Shown one piece after another: positions 1 through 7,521 of a DNA stretch of 64,000 nucleotides; within the stretch, counting starts at the first letter, position 1; the number at the start of each line of letters is the position of its first letter. The stretch comes from JAYQKL01 sp049889535 (GTDB taxonomy: Bacteria > Pseudomonadota > Alphaproteobacteria > RS24): positions 38,767 to 102,766 of the forward strand of contig JBMHDF010000002.1 of assembly GCA_049889535.1 (NCBI GenBank). The letters are read 5' to 3'. Below the pieces are notes generated by a model that made no database searches, was not told the DNA's origin, and saw only the letters and a program-made list of their open reading frames with translations. The position numbers and the translations under genes are program-made.

Positions 1-1
1 T

Positions 2-1066
2 TTGGTGGCCGATGGCGAAACAGTTGAAGTCGGTGCGCTTTTAGGGTCGATTGAAGCGGGCGGAGCCGCGTCCGCACCTTCTGAGGAAGCACCTCAAGAA
101 GTTGCACCAGCTAAGGAAGTCGCACAGGAAACAGATAATGAAGTGTTGGCGCCCTCAGTCCGCAAACTGATTAATGAACATGGGCTTGACCCATCACGCA
201 TTTCTGGCACAGGCAAAGATGGCCGCTTGACCAAGTCAGATGTGTTGAAAGCCATTGCGGGGGTAGAAGCGGGTTCGCAGGAAGACTCCTCAACTGCATC
301 AATTGCGGCGCCAAGCGTAACCATTGCACCGCGCGCGCCGATGGCTGCCGAAACCGGTTTAACCACAGGCGCCGAAGAGCGCGTACGCATGACTCGTTTG
401 CGTCAAACCATTGCCAAACGATTAAAAGAGTCGCAAAACACCGCCGCTATGCTGACCACTTTTAATGAAGTGGATATGAGCGAATTAATGAAAACCCGCA
501 GTGACTATAAGGAAAAATTTGAGTCCAAGCATGGTACAAAACTCGGTTTTATGAGCTTTTTCGTCAAGGCTTGTGTGACGGCTTTGCAGGAAATTCCGGC
601 GGTGAATGCTGAAATTGATGGCGATGAAATTATCTACAAACATTATGTCAATATGGGCGTTGCGGTTGGCACAGATAAAGGTCTGGTCGTGCCGGTTTTG
701 AAAAATGCACAGGATATGGGCTTTGCTGATATTGAAAAAACCATTGCTGATTTTGGCGCCCGTGCGCGCAGTGGGGATTTAAGCATTGCGGATTTGCAGG
801 GTGGTAGTTTCACCATTTCCAATGGCGGGGTTTATGGCTCGCTTATGTCCACGCCGATTCTGAACAGTCCACAATCGGGTATTTTGGGCATGCATAAAAT
901 CCAAGAACGCCCAGTGGTTGTGGAAGGTGAGATTGTTATTCGCCCGATGATGTATTTGGCGCTGAGCTATGATCACCGCATTGTTGATGGCAAAGAGGCG
1001 GTCACCTTTTTGGTGCGGGTGAAAGAAGGTCTTGAAAACCCCGAGCGGCTTTTGCTGGGGCTGTAA
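2..1066 (+). CDS. odhB: 2-oxoglutarate dehydrogenase E2 (dihydrolipoyl succinyltransferase), 5'-truncated
   Basis: E2 core of the 2-oxoglutarate dehydrogenase complex, which transfers succinyl from lipoyl-lysine to CoA in the TCA cycle. The gene is cut by the window start, so the lipoyl-lysine and true start lie upstream. What remains is the tail of the lipoyl domain (to about residue 21 of the visible part), an Ala/Pro/Glu-rich linker, the peripheral-subunit-binding domain (about 50-87), a second linker, and the acyltransferase domain from about 125. The catalytic HRIVDG motif is at about residues 325-330. The C-terminal domain reads like SucB/OdhB rather than the pyruvate dehydrogenase E2. 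lpdA follows after 15 bases and is very likely co-transcribed. Confidence 0.95.
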   Translation: MVADGETVEVGALLGSIEAGGAASAPSEEAPQEVAPAKEVAQETDNEVLAPSVRKLINEHGLDPSRISGTGKDGRLTKSDVLKAIAGVEAGSQEDSSTASIAAPSVTIAPRAPMAAETGLTTGAEERVRMTRLRQTIAKRLKESQNTAAMLTTFNEVDMSELMKTRSDYKEKFESKHGTKLGFMSFFVKACVTALQEIPAVNAEIDGDEIIYKHYVNMGVAVGTDKGLVVPVLKNAQDMGFADIEKTIADFGARARSGDLSIADLQGGSFTISNGGVYGSLMSTPILNSPQSGILGMHKIQERPVVVEGEIVIRPMMYLALSYDHRIVDGKEAVTFLVRVKEGLENPERLLLGL

Positions 1067-1081
1067 AAAGGAAAATGAAAA

Positions 1082-2488
1082 ATGTCAGATAGTTTTGATC
1101 TTGTGGTAATTGGTTCTGGCCCAGGCGGTTATGTATGTGCCATTCGGGCGGCCCAGCTTGGCCTGAATGTGGCTTGTGTCGACAAACGCGGCGCGCATGG
1201 CGGCACCTGCTTAAATGTTGGCTGCATACCTTCTAAAGCGTTATTGCATGCCTCCGAATTTTTTGCTCAATCCAGCCATGCTGCCGATATGGGGATACAG
1301 CTTGGCAAGCCCAAAGTCGATATGGCGGCCATGCAAGCCTATAAGCAAGCGGGCATTGACGGCAATGTGCAGGGCATTGATTATTTGTTCAAGAAAAACA
1401 AGATTGAGGGCATTTTTGGTGCGGCGGAAATCAAAGCCGCTGGCGAGGTTGAAGTTAAACTCAATGCGGGCGGCACGCGCACGCTTAAGGCCAAAAACAT
1501 CGTCATCGCCACCGGTTCGGACATTGCGCCCTTGCCGGGTGTCGAGATTGATGAGCAGATGATTGTGTCCTCAACCGGTGCGTTGAATTTTGACAGCATC
1601 CCCAAAAGCCTGATTATTGTTGGCGCGGGCGTGATTGGTTTGGAGCTTGGCTCGGTTTGGGCGCGGCTTGGCACGCAGGTGACGGTGGTTGAGTTTCTTG
1701 ACCGCATTGTGCCAGGCGTTGATGGCGACACGGCTAAACAATTCCAGCGCGTTTTGACCAAGCAGGGTTTTACTTTTCATTTAGGCAAAAAAGTCTCCAA
1801 AGTTGAAAAGCTTAAAGCCAGCGCCAAAGTCACGCTGGAGCCAGCCTCTGGCGAGGGCGAGGCCGAGACATTATCGGCTGAAAAAGTGCTGGTGGCGATT
1901 GGGCGGCGCCCCTATACAGAGGGGCTGGGGCTTGAAAATGCGGGCGTGCGGCTAGATGCGCGCGGCCGGGTGGAAACCAATGCCGGCTTTGAAACTTCTG
2001 TGCCGGGCATTTACGCGATTGGCGATGTGATTGCGGGCCCCATGCTCGCCCACAAGGCCGAAGAAGAAGGCGTCGCGCTGGCCGAAAGCTTGGCGGGGCA
2101 GGCGGGTCATGTCAATTATGATGTGATACCCGGCGTCATCTACACCGCGCCCGAGCTGGCTTGGGTCGGTAAAACCGAAGAAGAACTGAAAGCCGATGGC
2201 GTGGCTTACAAGGCTGGCAGTTTCCCCTTCATGGCCAATGGCCGCGCCAAGGTCAATCACACCACAGATGGCTTTGTCAAAGTGCTGGCTGATGCCAAAA
2301 CAGACCGCGTTTTGGGTGTGCATATTTTGGGCGCACAGGCCGGCGATATGATTGCCGAAGCCGCCGTGGCGATGGAGTTTGGCGCCGCGGCAGAGGACAT
2401 TGCCCGCACCTGCCACGCCCACCCAACCCTGACCGAAGCGGTTAAAGAAGCCGCCCTAGCCGTCGACGGCCGCGCGCTGCATATGTAG
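1082..2488 (+). CDS. lpdA: Dihydrolipoyl dehydrogenase (E3)
   Basis: Flavoprotein that reoxidises dihydrolipoamide in 2-oxoacid dehydrogenase complexes, passing electrons through FAD to NAD+. The 468-residue product is full length for the family. The FAD-binding GSGPGG lies at residues 11-16, the redox disulfide is Cys43/Cys48 in GGTCLNVGCIPSK, the NAD-binding GAGVIGLELG is near residue 181, and the His447/Glu452 dyad sits in HPTLTE near the C-terminus. It directly follows odhB, so this is the E3 of the 2-oxoglutarate complex, though it may also serve other complexes. A strong hairpin terminator follows about 100 bases downstream. Confidence 0.97.
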   Translation: MSDSFDLVVIGSGPGGYVCAIRAAQLGLNVACVDKRGAHGGTCLNVGCIPSKALLHASEFFAQSSHAADMGIQLGKPKVDMAAMQAYKQAGIDGNVQGIDYLFKKNKIEGIFGAAEIKAAGEVEVKLNAGGTRTLKAKNIVIATGSDIAPLPGVEIDEQMIVSSTGALNFDSIPKSLIIVGAGVIGLELGSVWARLGTQVTVVEFLDRIVPGVDGDTAKQFQRVLTKQGFTFHLGKKVSKVEKLKASAKVTLEPASGEGEAETLSAEKVLVAIGRRPYTEGLGLENAGVRLDARGRVETNAGFETSVPGIYAIGDVIAGPMLAHKAEEEGVALAESLAGQAGHVNYDVIPGVIYTAPELAWVGKTEEELKADGVAYKAGSFPFMANGRAKVNHTTDGFVKVLADAKTDRVLGVHILGAQAGDMIAEAAVAMEFGAAAEDIARTCHAHPTLTEAVKEAALAVDGRALHM

Positions 2489-2590
2489 AGGGGTGTTGGG
2501 GGAGTGGGGGTAAGTCTCTTCAGGCTTATGCGCGCACAGGTTTTTGAGGTTTTTTGGCGTGCTGCGCGCCTTATTTCAGACGCTATTTAA

Positions 2591-2616
2591 GGGGGCCTCG
2601 CGCCCCCTATTTTTTG
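2591..2616 (+). terminator. Rho-independent terminator after lpdA
   Basis: GGGGGC (2591-2596) pairs with GCCCCC (2602-2607) around the loop CTCGC, followed by a T-rich tract. It separates the odhB-lpdA transcript from the accessory cassette downstream. Confidence 0.8.
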
Positions 2617-2673
2617 GGTGTGGGTGAGTGAATTGCTTGCCCAGTGCAGGTTTTAAGCTGGATTACAAAAAAA

Positions 2674-2702
2674 TTGCTTTCAAGTGAGAATATGGATACG
2701 AT
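2674..2702 (+). promoter_or_regulatory. Candidate sigma70-type promoter for the accessory cassette
   Basis: TTGCTT (2674-2679) and TACGAT (2697-2702) are separated by 17 bases, about 60 bases before the ATG at 2761. The cassette lies beyond the lpdA terminator, so it needs its own promoter. Each box matches the consensus only partly and no transcription start is known. Confidence 0.35.
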
Positions 2703-2760
2703 TCTAAATAAATAAGTATTGAGTTTGCGTCATAAGAAAAACAAAAAAGAGCGCGAAACA

Positions 2761-3708
2761 ATGGGTGCATTCGGATTTTCTTCAAAGCCTGATTTCACCC
2801 CACATCATTTTTCGGGTGCAGGGGAACCAGACAAGCGAGTTTTAAGTTTAGGTGCAGGCGTTCAAAGCACTGTGATGGCTTTAATGGCTGATAAGGGAAT
2901 GTTTGGCCATAAGCCAGATGTGGCTGTATTCGCAGACACGGGTTGGGAACCTGAACAAGTTTATAAACACTTGGATTGGTTAGAAAAGCAACTCAGCTAC
3001 CCAATCATTAAAACGACTGTTAAATACACACCCCGCAAAAGACCACGCGACCAAGATGGGAAATTTATATCTGCTAATTTACGTGAACATTTGATGAATG
3101 GTGTTAACAGTAGCGGCAATAAATTTGTGACGGTTCCGCTTTACATGCTCAATATGGAGGGGAAGCCAGCCATTGGTCGGCGGCAATGCACCCGTGAATA
3201 TAAGGTGACACCCATTCAAAAAACAATCCGCCGTGAGATTTTACAGGTAAAACCGCGTCGCCGACTTCCTGATGGTGTTTGGGTCGAGCAATGGCTTGGC
3301 ATTTCTACCGATGAAATGGTGCGCATGAAAGATAATCGCGAGCATTGGATTATCAATCGTTGGCCTCTTATAGAGGCGGCCAATATGAGCCGACAAGATT
3401 GTAAAGATTGGTTTAAAGAGCATTATCCTCGACGCGCTTTACCAAGAAGCGCATGCGTTGGTTGCCCGCTTCGTACCCATGCTGAATGGCTGGATATGAA
3501 AAAAAATGACCCAGAAAGCTGGAATGAAGCTGTCGCTTTTGATGAGGCCTTGCGTGAGGGAAGCCGTGTTGAACGATTTGGGAAGGAAATGTACCTGACA
3601 AATAAGCGCATACCGCTCAAAGAGTTAGGTAAAATGAAGGTGGATAAAAAAAGTAAGAAGAAGCCTAGAAAAATGAACGAGGAATGCGAAGGCATGTGTG
3701 GGGTGTGA
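2761..3708 (+). CDS. PAPS-reductase-like (DndC/SspD-type) N-type ATP pyrophosphatase
   Basis: A 315-residue protein of the PAPS reductase/ATP pyrophosphatase superfamily. The P-loop-like segment is LSLGAGVQST near residue 28, followed by VFADTGWEP. Later cysteine motifs are GRRQCTREYK, SACVGCPLR (CxxC) and a C-terminal CEGMC, which could hold an iron-sulfur cluster or act as sulfur ligands. Members of this family include sulfonucleotide reductases and the DndC/SspD proteins of DNA phosphorothioation. No siroheme, sulfate-assimilation or cysteine-desulfurase gene is nearby. The ATG at 2761 is preferred over a TTG 42 bases upstream. The DUF262 gene starts one base after this stop codon, so the two are translationally coupled. 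A role in nucleic-acid modification is inferred from the partner. Confidence 0.75.
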   Translation: MGAFGFSSKPDFTPHHFSGAGEPDKRVLSLGAGVQSTVMALMADKGMFGHKPDVAVFADTGWEPEQVYKHLDWLEKQLSYPIIKTTVKYTPRKRPRDQDGKFISANLREHLMNGVNSSGNKFVTVPLYMLNMEGKPAIGRRQCTREYKVTPIQKTIRREILQVKPRRRLPDGVWVEQWLGISTDEMVRMKDNREHWIINRWPLIEAANMSRQDCKDWFKEHYPRRALPRSACVGCPLRTHAEWLDMKKNDPESWNEAVAFDEALREGSRVERFGKEMYLTNKRIPLKELGKMKVDKKSKKKPRKMNEECEGMCGV

Positions 3709-3709
3709 G

Positions 3710-4402
3710 ATGACTAGGTTAAAAACAAAGCCAAAGATACAGTCAAAGACGAGCAAAAAAGTAGAACTGATTTCGCATGAAGCCAAGTTATTAAAAGGGT
3801 ATTTTGGTGATGATAACAACGGCAAAATTCTTTTGCCTAACTTTCAAAGGAAATTTGTTTGGACGCCTGACCAACAAAAAAAATTGATAGCTGCTGTTTT
3901 GGCCGGTGTGCCAATAGGTTCTGTTCTTTTACTTGGGTCAGATAAAACAGATATGGCCGTTAGGCAGTTATGTTTTAATGACATGAAGATAAATGCTGAC
4001 AAGAACGCAAGCCGAAAATATTTATTAGATGGCCAACAGCGCCTTTCTTCACTAAAAAATGCTTTTACAGACGTATGTCATGCGCCCGATAACTGGAAAA
4101 CCCAGGATAGGGGGGAGCTAAAACAAGATTTACCTGAAAATTTACAAATCAGGTGGTTCTTAAAAATCACAGATGATGATTTTGGTGTTAAAAATGCTTA
4201 TTTTGGAAAGAAAGGAGACATTTCACCTGCGCATTATGTTGAAAAACTTCGCTATACATCTGCTGATGATGAGGTGTTATGGGGTGATAAAGAGTATGAT
4301 GGGGAATTAAGTGGACGCTGTGTTAACAATGATGAAATCCCTCTCTGGAAAATTAACAACCGCTTCTTTGTTGCAGATATTTTTAGCAAAAATTCAATCT
4401 AA
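3710..4402 (+). CDS. DUF262 (GmrSD/SspE-like) protein, N-terminal part of a frameshifted gene
   Basis: N-terminal part of a DUF262 protein. This family contains the type IV restriction enzyme GmrSD and the phosphorothioate-sensing SspE, and uses an NTP-binding DUF262 domain to control a C-terminal nuclease. Visible motifs are LLPNFQRKFVWTPDQQKK near the start and the signature DGQQRLSSL at about residue 110. The ATG at 3710 follows the upstream stop by one base; a GTG at 3698 is a less likely start. The frame ends at 4400-4402, just after the coding sense has moved to the +1 frame. Dropping one T from the five-T run at 4380-4384 joins it smoothly to the downstream frame, giving about 670 residues. 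Confidence 0.75.
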   Translation: MTRLKTKPKIQSKTSKKVELISHEAKLLKGYFGDDNNGKILLPNFQRKFVWTPDQQKKLIAAVLAGVPIGSVLLLGSDKTDMAVRQLCFNDMKINADKNASRKYLLDGQQRLSSLKNAFTDVCHAPDNWKTQDRGELKQDLPENLQIRWFLKITDDDFGVKNAYFGKKGDISPAHYVEKLRYTSADDEVLWGDKEYDGELSGRCVNNDEIPLWKINNRFFVADIFSKNSI

Positions 4403-5732
4403 AACAAATCCTCAAGTGCCTGATAAAGAAAAAAAGGTATGGGTTACGGATGTGCGCAAATATCTTGAGAGCAGAACTCTTGAGACCATCGTCCCCAATA
4501 TTACAATAGACCAATCAGCAATGGAGATTGCTATTGAGGTGTTTGAGCAGGTTAATACAAGCGGCACCAAGCTCAGTATGTTGGACATTCTGGCTGCTAA
4601 AATGGCAGAAAAAGAGAAGAAACCTTTATTGGATTTAATGAAAAAATTTCTCCTGCAGAAAAAAAGCTATTTTGACGAGGAGGAGTGGATTCCTTTAAAA
4701 TTACCAGAGGCTCAACAAAAATTCTGGAGCAAAGAAACGCCCGCTAGTAGATTCCAAAAAGCGTATATCAATTGCCTTGCCATTGCTTGTTACATTAAAA
4801 ATAACCCTAATGACCCAAGAGCGCAAAAATTTCCAAGCGGTCAGTTAAAGCAGGGAAGCCTGTATAAATTAGAGGGTAAAACAATCAAAGATTGTTGGGA
4901 AAAAACATTGAAAAATTTGATACATGCTTATGCTTTTCTGGTTGACCGATGCGGGGTGGCGACATTCAACGACATTAAGTTTCAGTTTATGATTTTGCCA
5001 ATTTTTACGGCTATTCATGCGATTGACCGTGGCAGGTTTAGTGACAATGAAAGAAAAAAGTTCTTTGACAGGCTGGAATATTGGTACTGGCGCGCGCTTT
5101 TTGATGGCAAATATAGAGGGCAGCAAAATAAGCGTGTTATAGAGGATATCAGAAGTATCTGCGATTTTTGCGAAGGAAAGAAAAATGCAGAAGGTTTTGA
5201 ATTTGATGAGAAAAATGAGAGACTTATGAATCTGCCAGACTTTTCTGATTTTGACGCCGTGTCTCTTATTGGCAAAGGTGTCAACGCCCAGCTGACAGAG
5301 CCCATGCTCCAATTCATGCTATCCCGCAGGCCTTGTGATCTTGAAGAAGAGAATCAGGAATTAACCACTTGGGGGATGTTACAAGGAAAAAATATTCAGC
5401 GTGACCATATCCTGCCAATAAGAAAAAGAAGAAGTGATAAAAAAGACCGATTTCATTCTGCACTCATGCAGACATTTTTGCTTAAAGAAACCAATCTCGG
5501 AAAAAGGGATAATACTCATAACTTGAGAAAGTATTTTGATAACTCTACACATCGTAATGAACATCTTATACCTGATGAAATTGATGAAATAGGAAAAAAA
5601 TTTGATGAATGTAATAAAAATCAAGATAAGGAAAATAAAATTGCTGAAGAGTTTATGAAAAAGAGGCACAAAAGATTTAAAGAGGCTCTAGCAAAACATC
5701 TTGGGGAATTAAAAAAATCAGTCAAAAGCTAA
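4311..5732 (+). CDS. DUF262/HNH (DUF1524-like) protein, C-terminal part of a frameshifted gene
   Basis: Continuation of the DUF262 protein in the next frame. The genuine coding part starts near 4386; the stretch from the GTG at 4311 to there is out-of-frame sequence. It carries the DUF262 signature QVNTSGTKLSMLDILAAKM, a long helical middle, and a C-terminal segment with QRDHILPI, resembling the DHIxP metal/nuclease motif of DUF1524 HNH domains, then a Lys/Glu-rich tail. No ribosome-binding site supports independent translation. The gene may be a recent pseudogene, may use a +1 frameshift, or may reflect a homopolymer sequencing error. The cassette is visibly AT-richer than lpdA and xerC on either side, suggesting acquisition by transfer. 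Confidence 0.7.
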   Translation: MDAVLTMMKSLSGKLTTASLLQIFLAKIQSKTNPQVPDKEKKVWVTDVRKYLESRTLETIVPNITIDQSAMEIAIEVFEQVNTSGTKLSMLDILAAKMAEKEKKPLLDLMKKFLLQKKSYFDEEEWIPLKLPEAQQKFWSKETPASRFQKAYINCLAIACYIKNNPNDPRAQKFPSGQLKQGSLYKLEGKTIKDCWEKTLKNLIHAYAFLVDRCGVATFNDIKFQFMILPIFTAIHAIDRGRFSDNERKKFFDRLEYWYWRALFDGKYRGQQNKRVIEDIRSICDFCEGKKNAEGFEFDEKNERLMNLPDFSDFDAVSLIGKGVNAQLTEPMLQFMLSRRPCDLEEENQELTTWGMLQGKNIQRDHILPIRKRRSDKKDRFHSALMQTFLLKETNLGKRDNTHNLRKYFDNSTHRNEHLIPDEIDEIGKKFDECNKNQDKENKIAEEFMKKRHKRFKEALAKHLGELKKSVKS

Positions 5733-5736
5733 CACA

Positions 5737-5772
5737 CACCCCCCTACTTTTTCGCGCGGGGGTGGGCTTTTT
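5737..5772 (+). terminator. Possible terminator at the end of the accessory cassette
   Basis: CACCCCC (5737-5743) can pair with GGGGGTG (5758-5764) around a 14-base loop, followed by a short T run. It overlaps the 3' end of the convergent xerC. The loop is long, so this is tentative. Confidence 0.35.
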
Positions 5773-6694
5773 GGTAGTCTTGGGTCAGCGCGTCGTCTTG
5801 CACTTGTGTATAGATTTGGGTTGAGGTCAGGCTGGCATGGCCGAGCAGCTCTTGGATGGTGCGCAGGTCGCCGCCACCCGCCAGCAAATGCGTCGCAAAG
5901 CTGTGGCGCAACGCATGCGGGGTGACGCTGTCGGGCAGCTCCAAATGCGTGCGCAGCCGCGCCACCATCATTTGCGCCAGCCGCGCTGAAAACGGCTTGC
6001 CGGTGCGGCTTTTAAACAGCACCTCATCATAGGCAAAAGCAAATGGCGCAAGATCCATATAGCGCGCCAGCGTGGTGCCAATCATCGGCAGCAGCGGCAC
6101 TTCGCGCTGCTTGCCGCCCTTGCCGGTAATGCGCAAAAACGCCTGATTGGCTTGTGGGGCGTCCGCCACACGCAGCGATAAGGCTTCTGAAATGCGCAGG
6201 CCACAGCCATATAACAGCAGCAAAAGCGCTTGGTCGCGCGCGCCCTCCCACTCGGCCTTAGCGGTTTCGCCCGCCGCCGCCAATAGCGCTAAAGCATCAT
6301 CAGCCGCTAGTGGGCGCGGCAGAGATTTGGGAATTTTAGGCGCTTTGATTTGGGCAAAGGCAGGCGAAATATCCTGCTCATGCGCCGCCAACCAGCCAGT
6401 GAATGAGCGCAGTCCCGACAGGCTGCGTGCCAAAGCACGGCTCTGCGCCCCCGCCTGGCGCCGCGCCGCCATATAAGCGCGCAACAGCTGCAGGCTCACC
6501 TGTGCAAAATCCGGCACATCCATCACCCGCCCCTCATAATCAATAAAGAAAGTGAGAAACTGCGTCAGGTCGCGCTGGTAATTGCTGATGGTGTGGTCCG
6601 ATAACCGCCGCCCCGCGGCCAGATTTTCTTGCCAGGTGGCCAACTCTTTTTGAAGGGCGGGCGCGGCACAGGCTGTGAAAGCGGGGAGCGCCAT
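5744..6694 (-). CDS. xerC: Tyrosine recombinase XerC
   Basis: Site-specific recombinase that, with XerD, resolves chromosome dimers at dif. The 316-residue product has an N-terminal SAM-like core-binding domain (about 15-110) and a catalytic domain (about 130-305) with a full set of active-site residues: Arg167 (GCGLRISE), Lys192 (GKGG), His260/Arg263 (HALRH), His286 (LLGHAS) and nucleophile Tyr295 (TQIYTQV). It starts three bases after the stop of the small transaldolase gene, so both are probably on one transcript. Although it abuts the accessory cassette, length and sequence fit housekeeping XerC rather than an element integrase. XerD is the closest alternative. Confidence 0.9.
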   Translation of the reverse strand: MALPAFTACAAPALQKELATWQENLAAGRRLSDHTISNYQRDLTQFLTFFIDYEGRVMDVPDFAQVSLQLLRAYMAARRQAGAQSRALARSLSGLRSFTGWLAAHEQDISPAFAQIKAPKIPKSLPRPLAADDALALLAAAGETAKAEWEGARDQALLLLLYGCGLRISEALSLRVADAPQANQAFLRITGKGGKQREVPLLPMIGTTLARYMDLAPFAFAYDEVLFKSRTGKPFSARLAQMMVARLRTHLELPDSVTPHALRHSFATHLLAGGGDLRTIQELLGHASLTSTQIYTQVQDDALTQDYQKAHPRAKK

Positions 6695-6697
6695 CGT

Positions 6698-7351
6698 TTA
6701 AAGTTTCAGCCCGCTCGCCGCCCAGTCCGCCATAAAGGCATCAAGCCCCTTATCGGTCAGCGGGTGCTTGACCAGCGCCCGCAAAACATTAGGCGGCAGC
6801 GTGGCGACATCGGCGCCGATAAGCGCGGATTGGTGGATATGGTCAGCCGAGCGCACAGAGGCAACCAAAATCTCGGTCTCAAGGTCTGGATAATTATCAT
6901 AAATTTGGCGAATATCAGCAATCAGCCCCATACCATTGGCGCCAATGTCATCCAGCCGGCCAACAAAAGGCGAAATAAACGCCGCCCCCGCTTTGGCTGC
7001 TAAAAGCGCTTGATTGGCTGAAAAGCACAAAGTTACATTGACCTGAAACCCTTTATCCGCCAGCGCGCGCGTGGCTTTGAGACCAGCAAGCGTGAGCGGG
7101 ATTTTAATGCACACATTATCGGCAATTGCAGCCAATGTTTCGCCCTCGGCAATCATGGCGTCGGCCTCAAGCGCGGTGACTTCGGCACTGACAGGCCCGT
7201 CCACAATGCTGCAAATCTCGGCAATCAAGTCTTTAAAATCGCGGCCCGCCTTCGCCACCAGCGACGGATTGGTCGTGACGCCATCCACTAGGCCAGTGGC
7301 CGCCAGCTCGCGAATATCGTCAATATCGGCACTATCTATAAAAAATTTCAT
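6698..7351 (-). CDS. fsa: Transaldolase / fructose-6-phosphate aldolase, short type
   Basis: Class I aldolase of the short transaldolase (TalC/FSA) family; it moves or releases a dihydroxyacetone unit from sugar phosphates in the pentose phosphate pathway. The 217-residue length is normal for this subfamily. The N-terminus MKFFIDSADI and the DGVTTNPSLV segment are diagnostic, and the Schiff-base lysine is Lys83 in CIKIP. GAAFISPFVGR is also conserved. The start has a clear CAGGAG ribosome-binding site. In proteobacteria with only this form it normally acts as the cellular transaldolase; activity cannot be told apart by sequence alone. xerC follows immediately. Confidence 0.92.
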   Translation of the reverse strand: MKFFIDSADIDDIRELAATGLVDGVTTNPSLVAKAGRDFKDLIAEICSIVDGPVSAEVTALEADAMIAEGETLAAIADNVCIKIPLTLAGLKATRALADKGFQVNVTLCFSANQALLAAKAGAAFISPFVGRLDDIGANGMGLIADIRQIYDNYPDLETEILVASVRSADHIHQSALIGADVATLPPNVLRALVKHPLTDKGLDAFMADWAASGLKL

Positions 7352-7521
7352 GGTCGGCTCCTGTGATTTTACTATGATTTTGTTTCATGGTCGCCAGCGC
7401 GTGGCTTTTTTCTATTAAAGCCATGTTTTGCCTTTATCACAAGCCCCATATCCGCATCATATCTGCCCTGCGTCGCGTTTTTCAACTTGGCAAAAAACCA
7501 AAATTCAACCAAAGTCTTTTT

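Noticed and set aside
1381..1761. Long opposite-strand open frames inside lpdA, atp and other genes
   Set aside because: They lie fully inside well-supported genes and show no family motif or start signal, so they are shadow frames.
5744..6694. A tyrosine recombinase beside the accessory cassette, possibly the integrase of a mobile element
   Set aside because: Length, domain layout and co-transcription with a transaldolase gene fit housekeeping XerC. No direct repeats, tRNA or other element genes were seen flanking the cassette.
7387..7521. N-terminal extension of PriA to the earlier in-frame ATG
   Set aside because: The added residues do not resemble PriA, there is no ribosome-binding site, and the normal PriA N-terminus begins after 7522.
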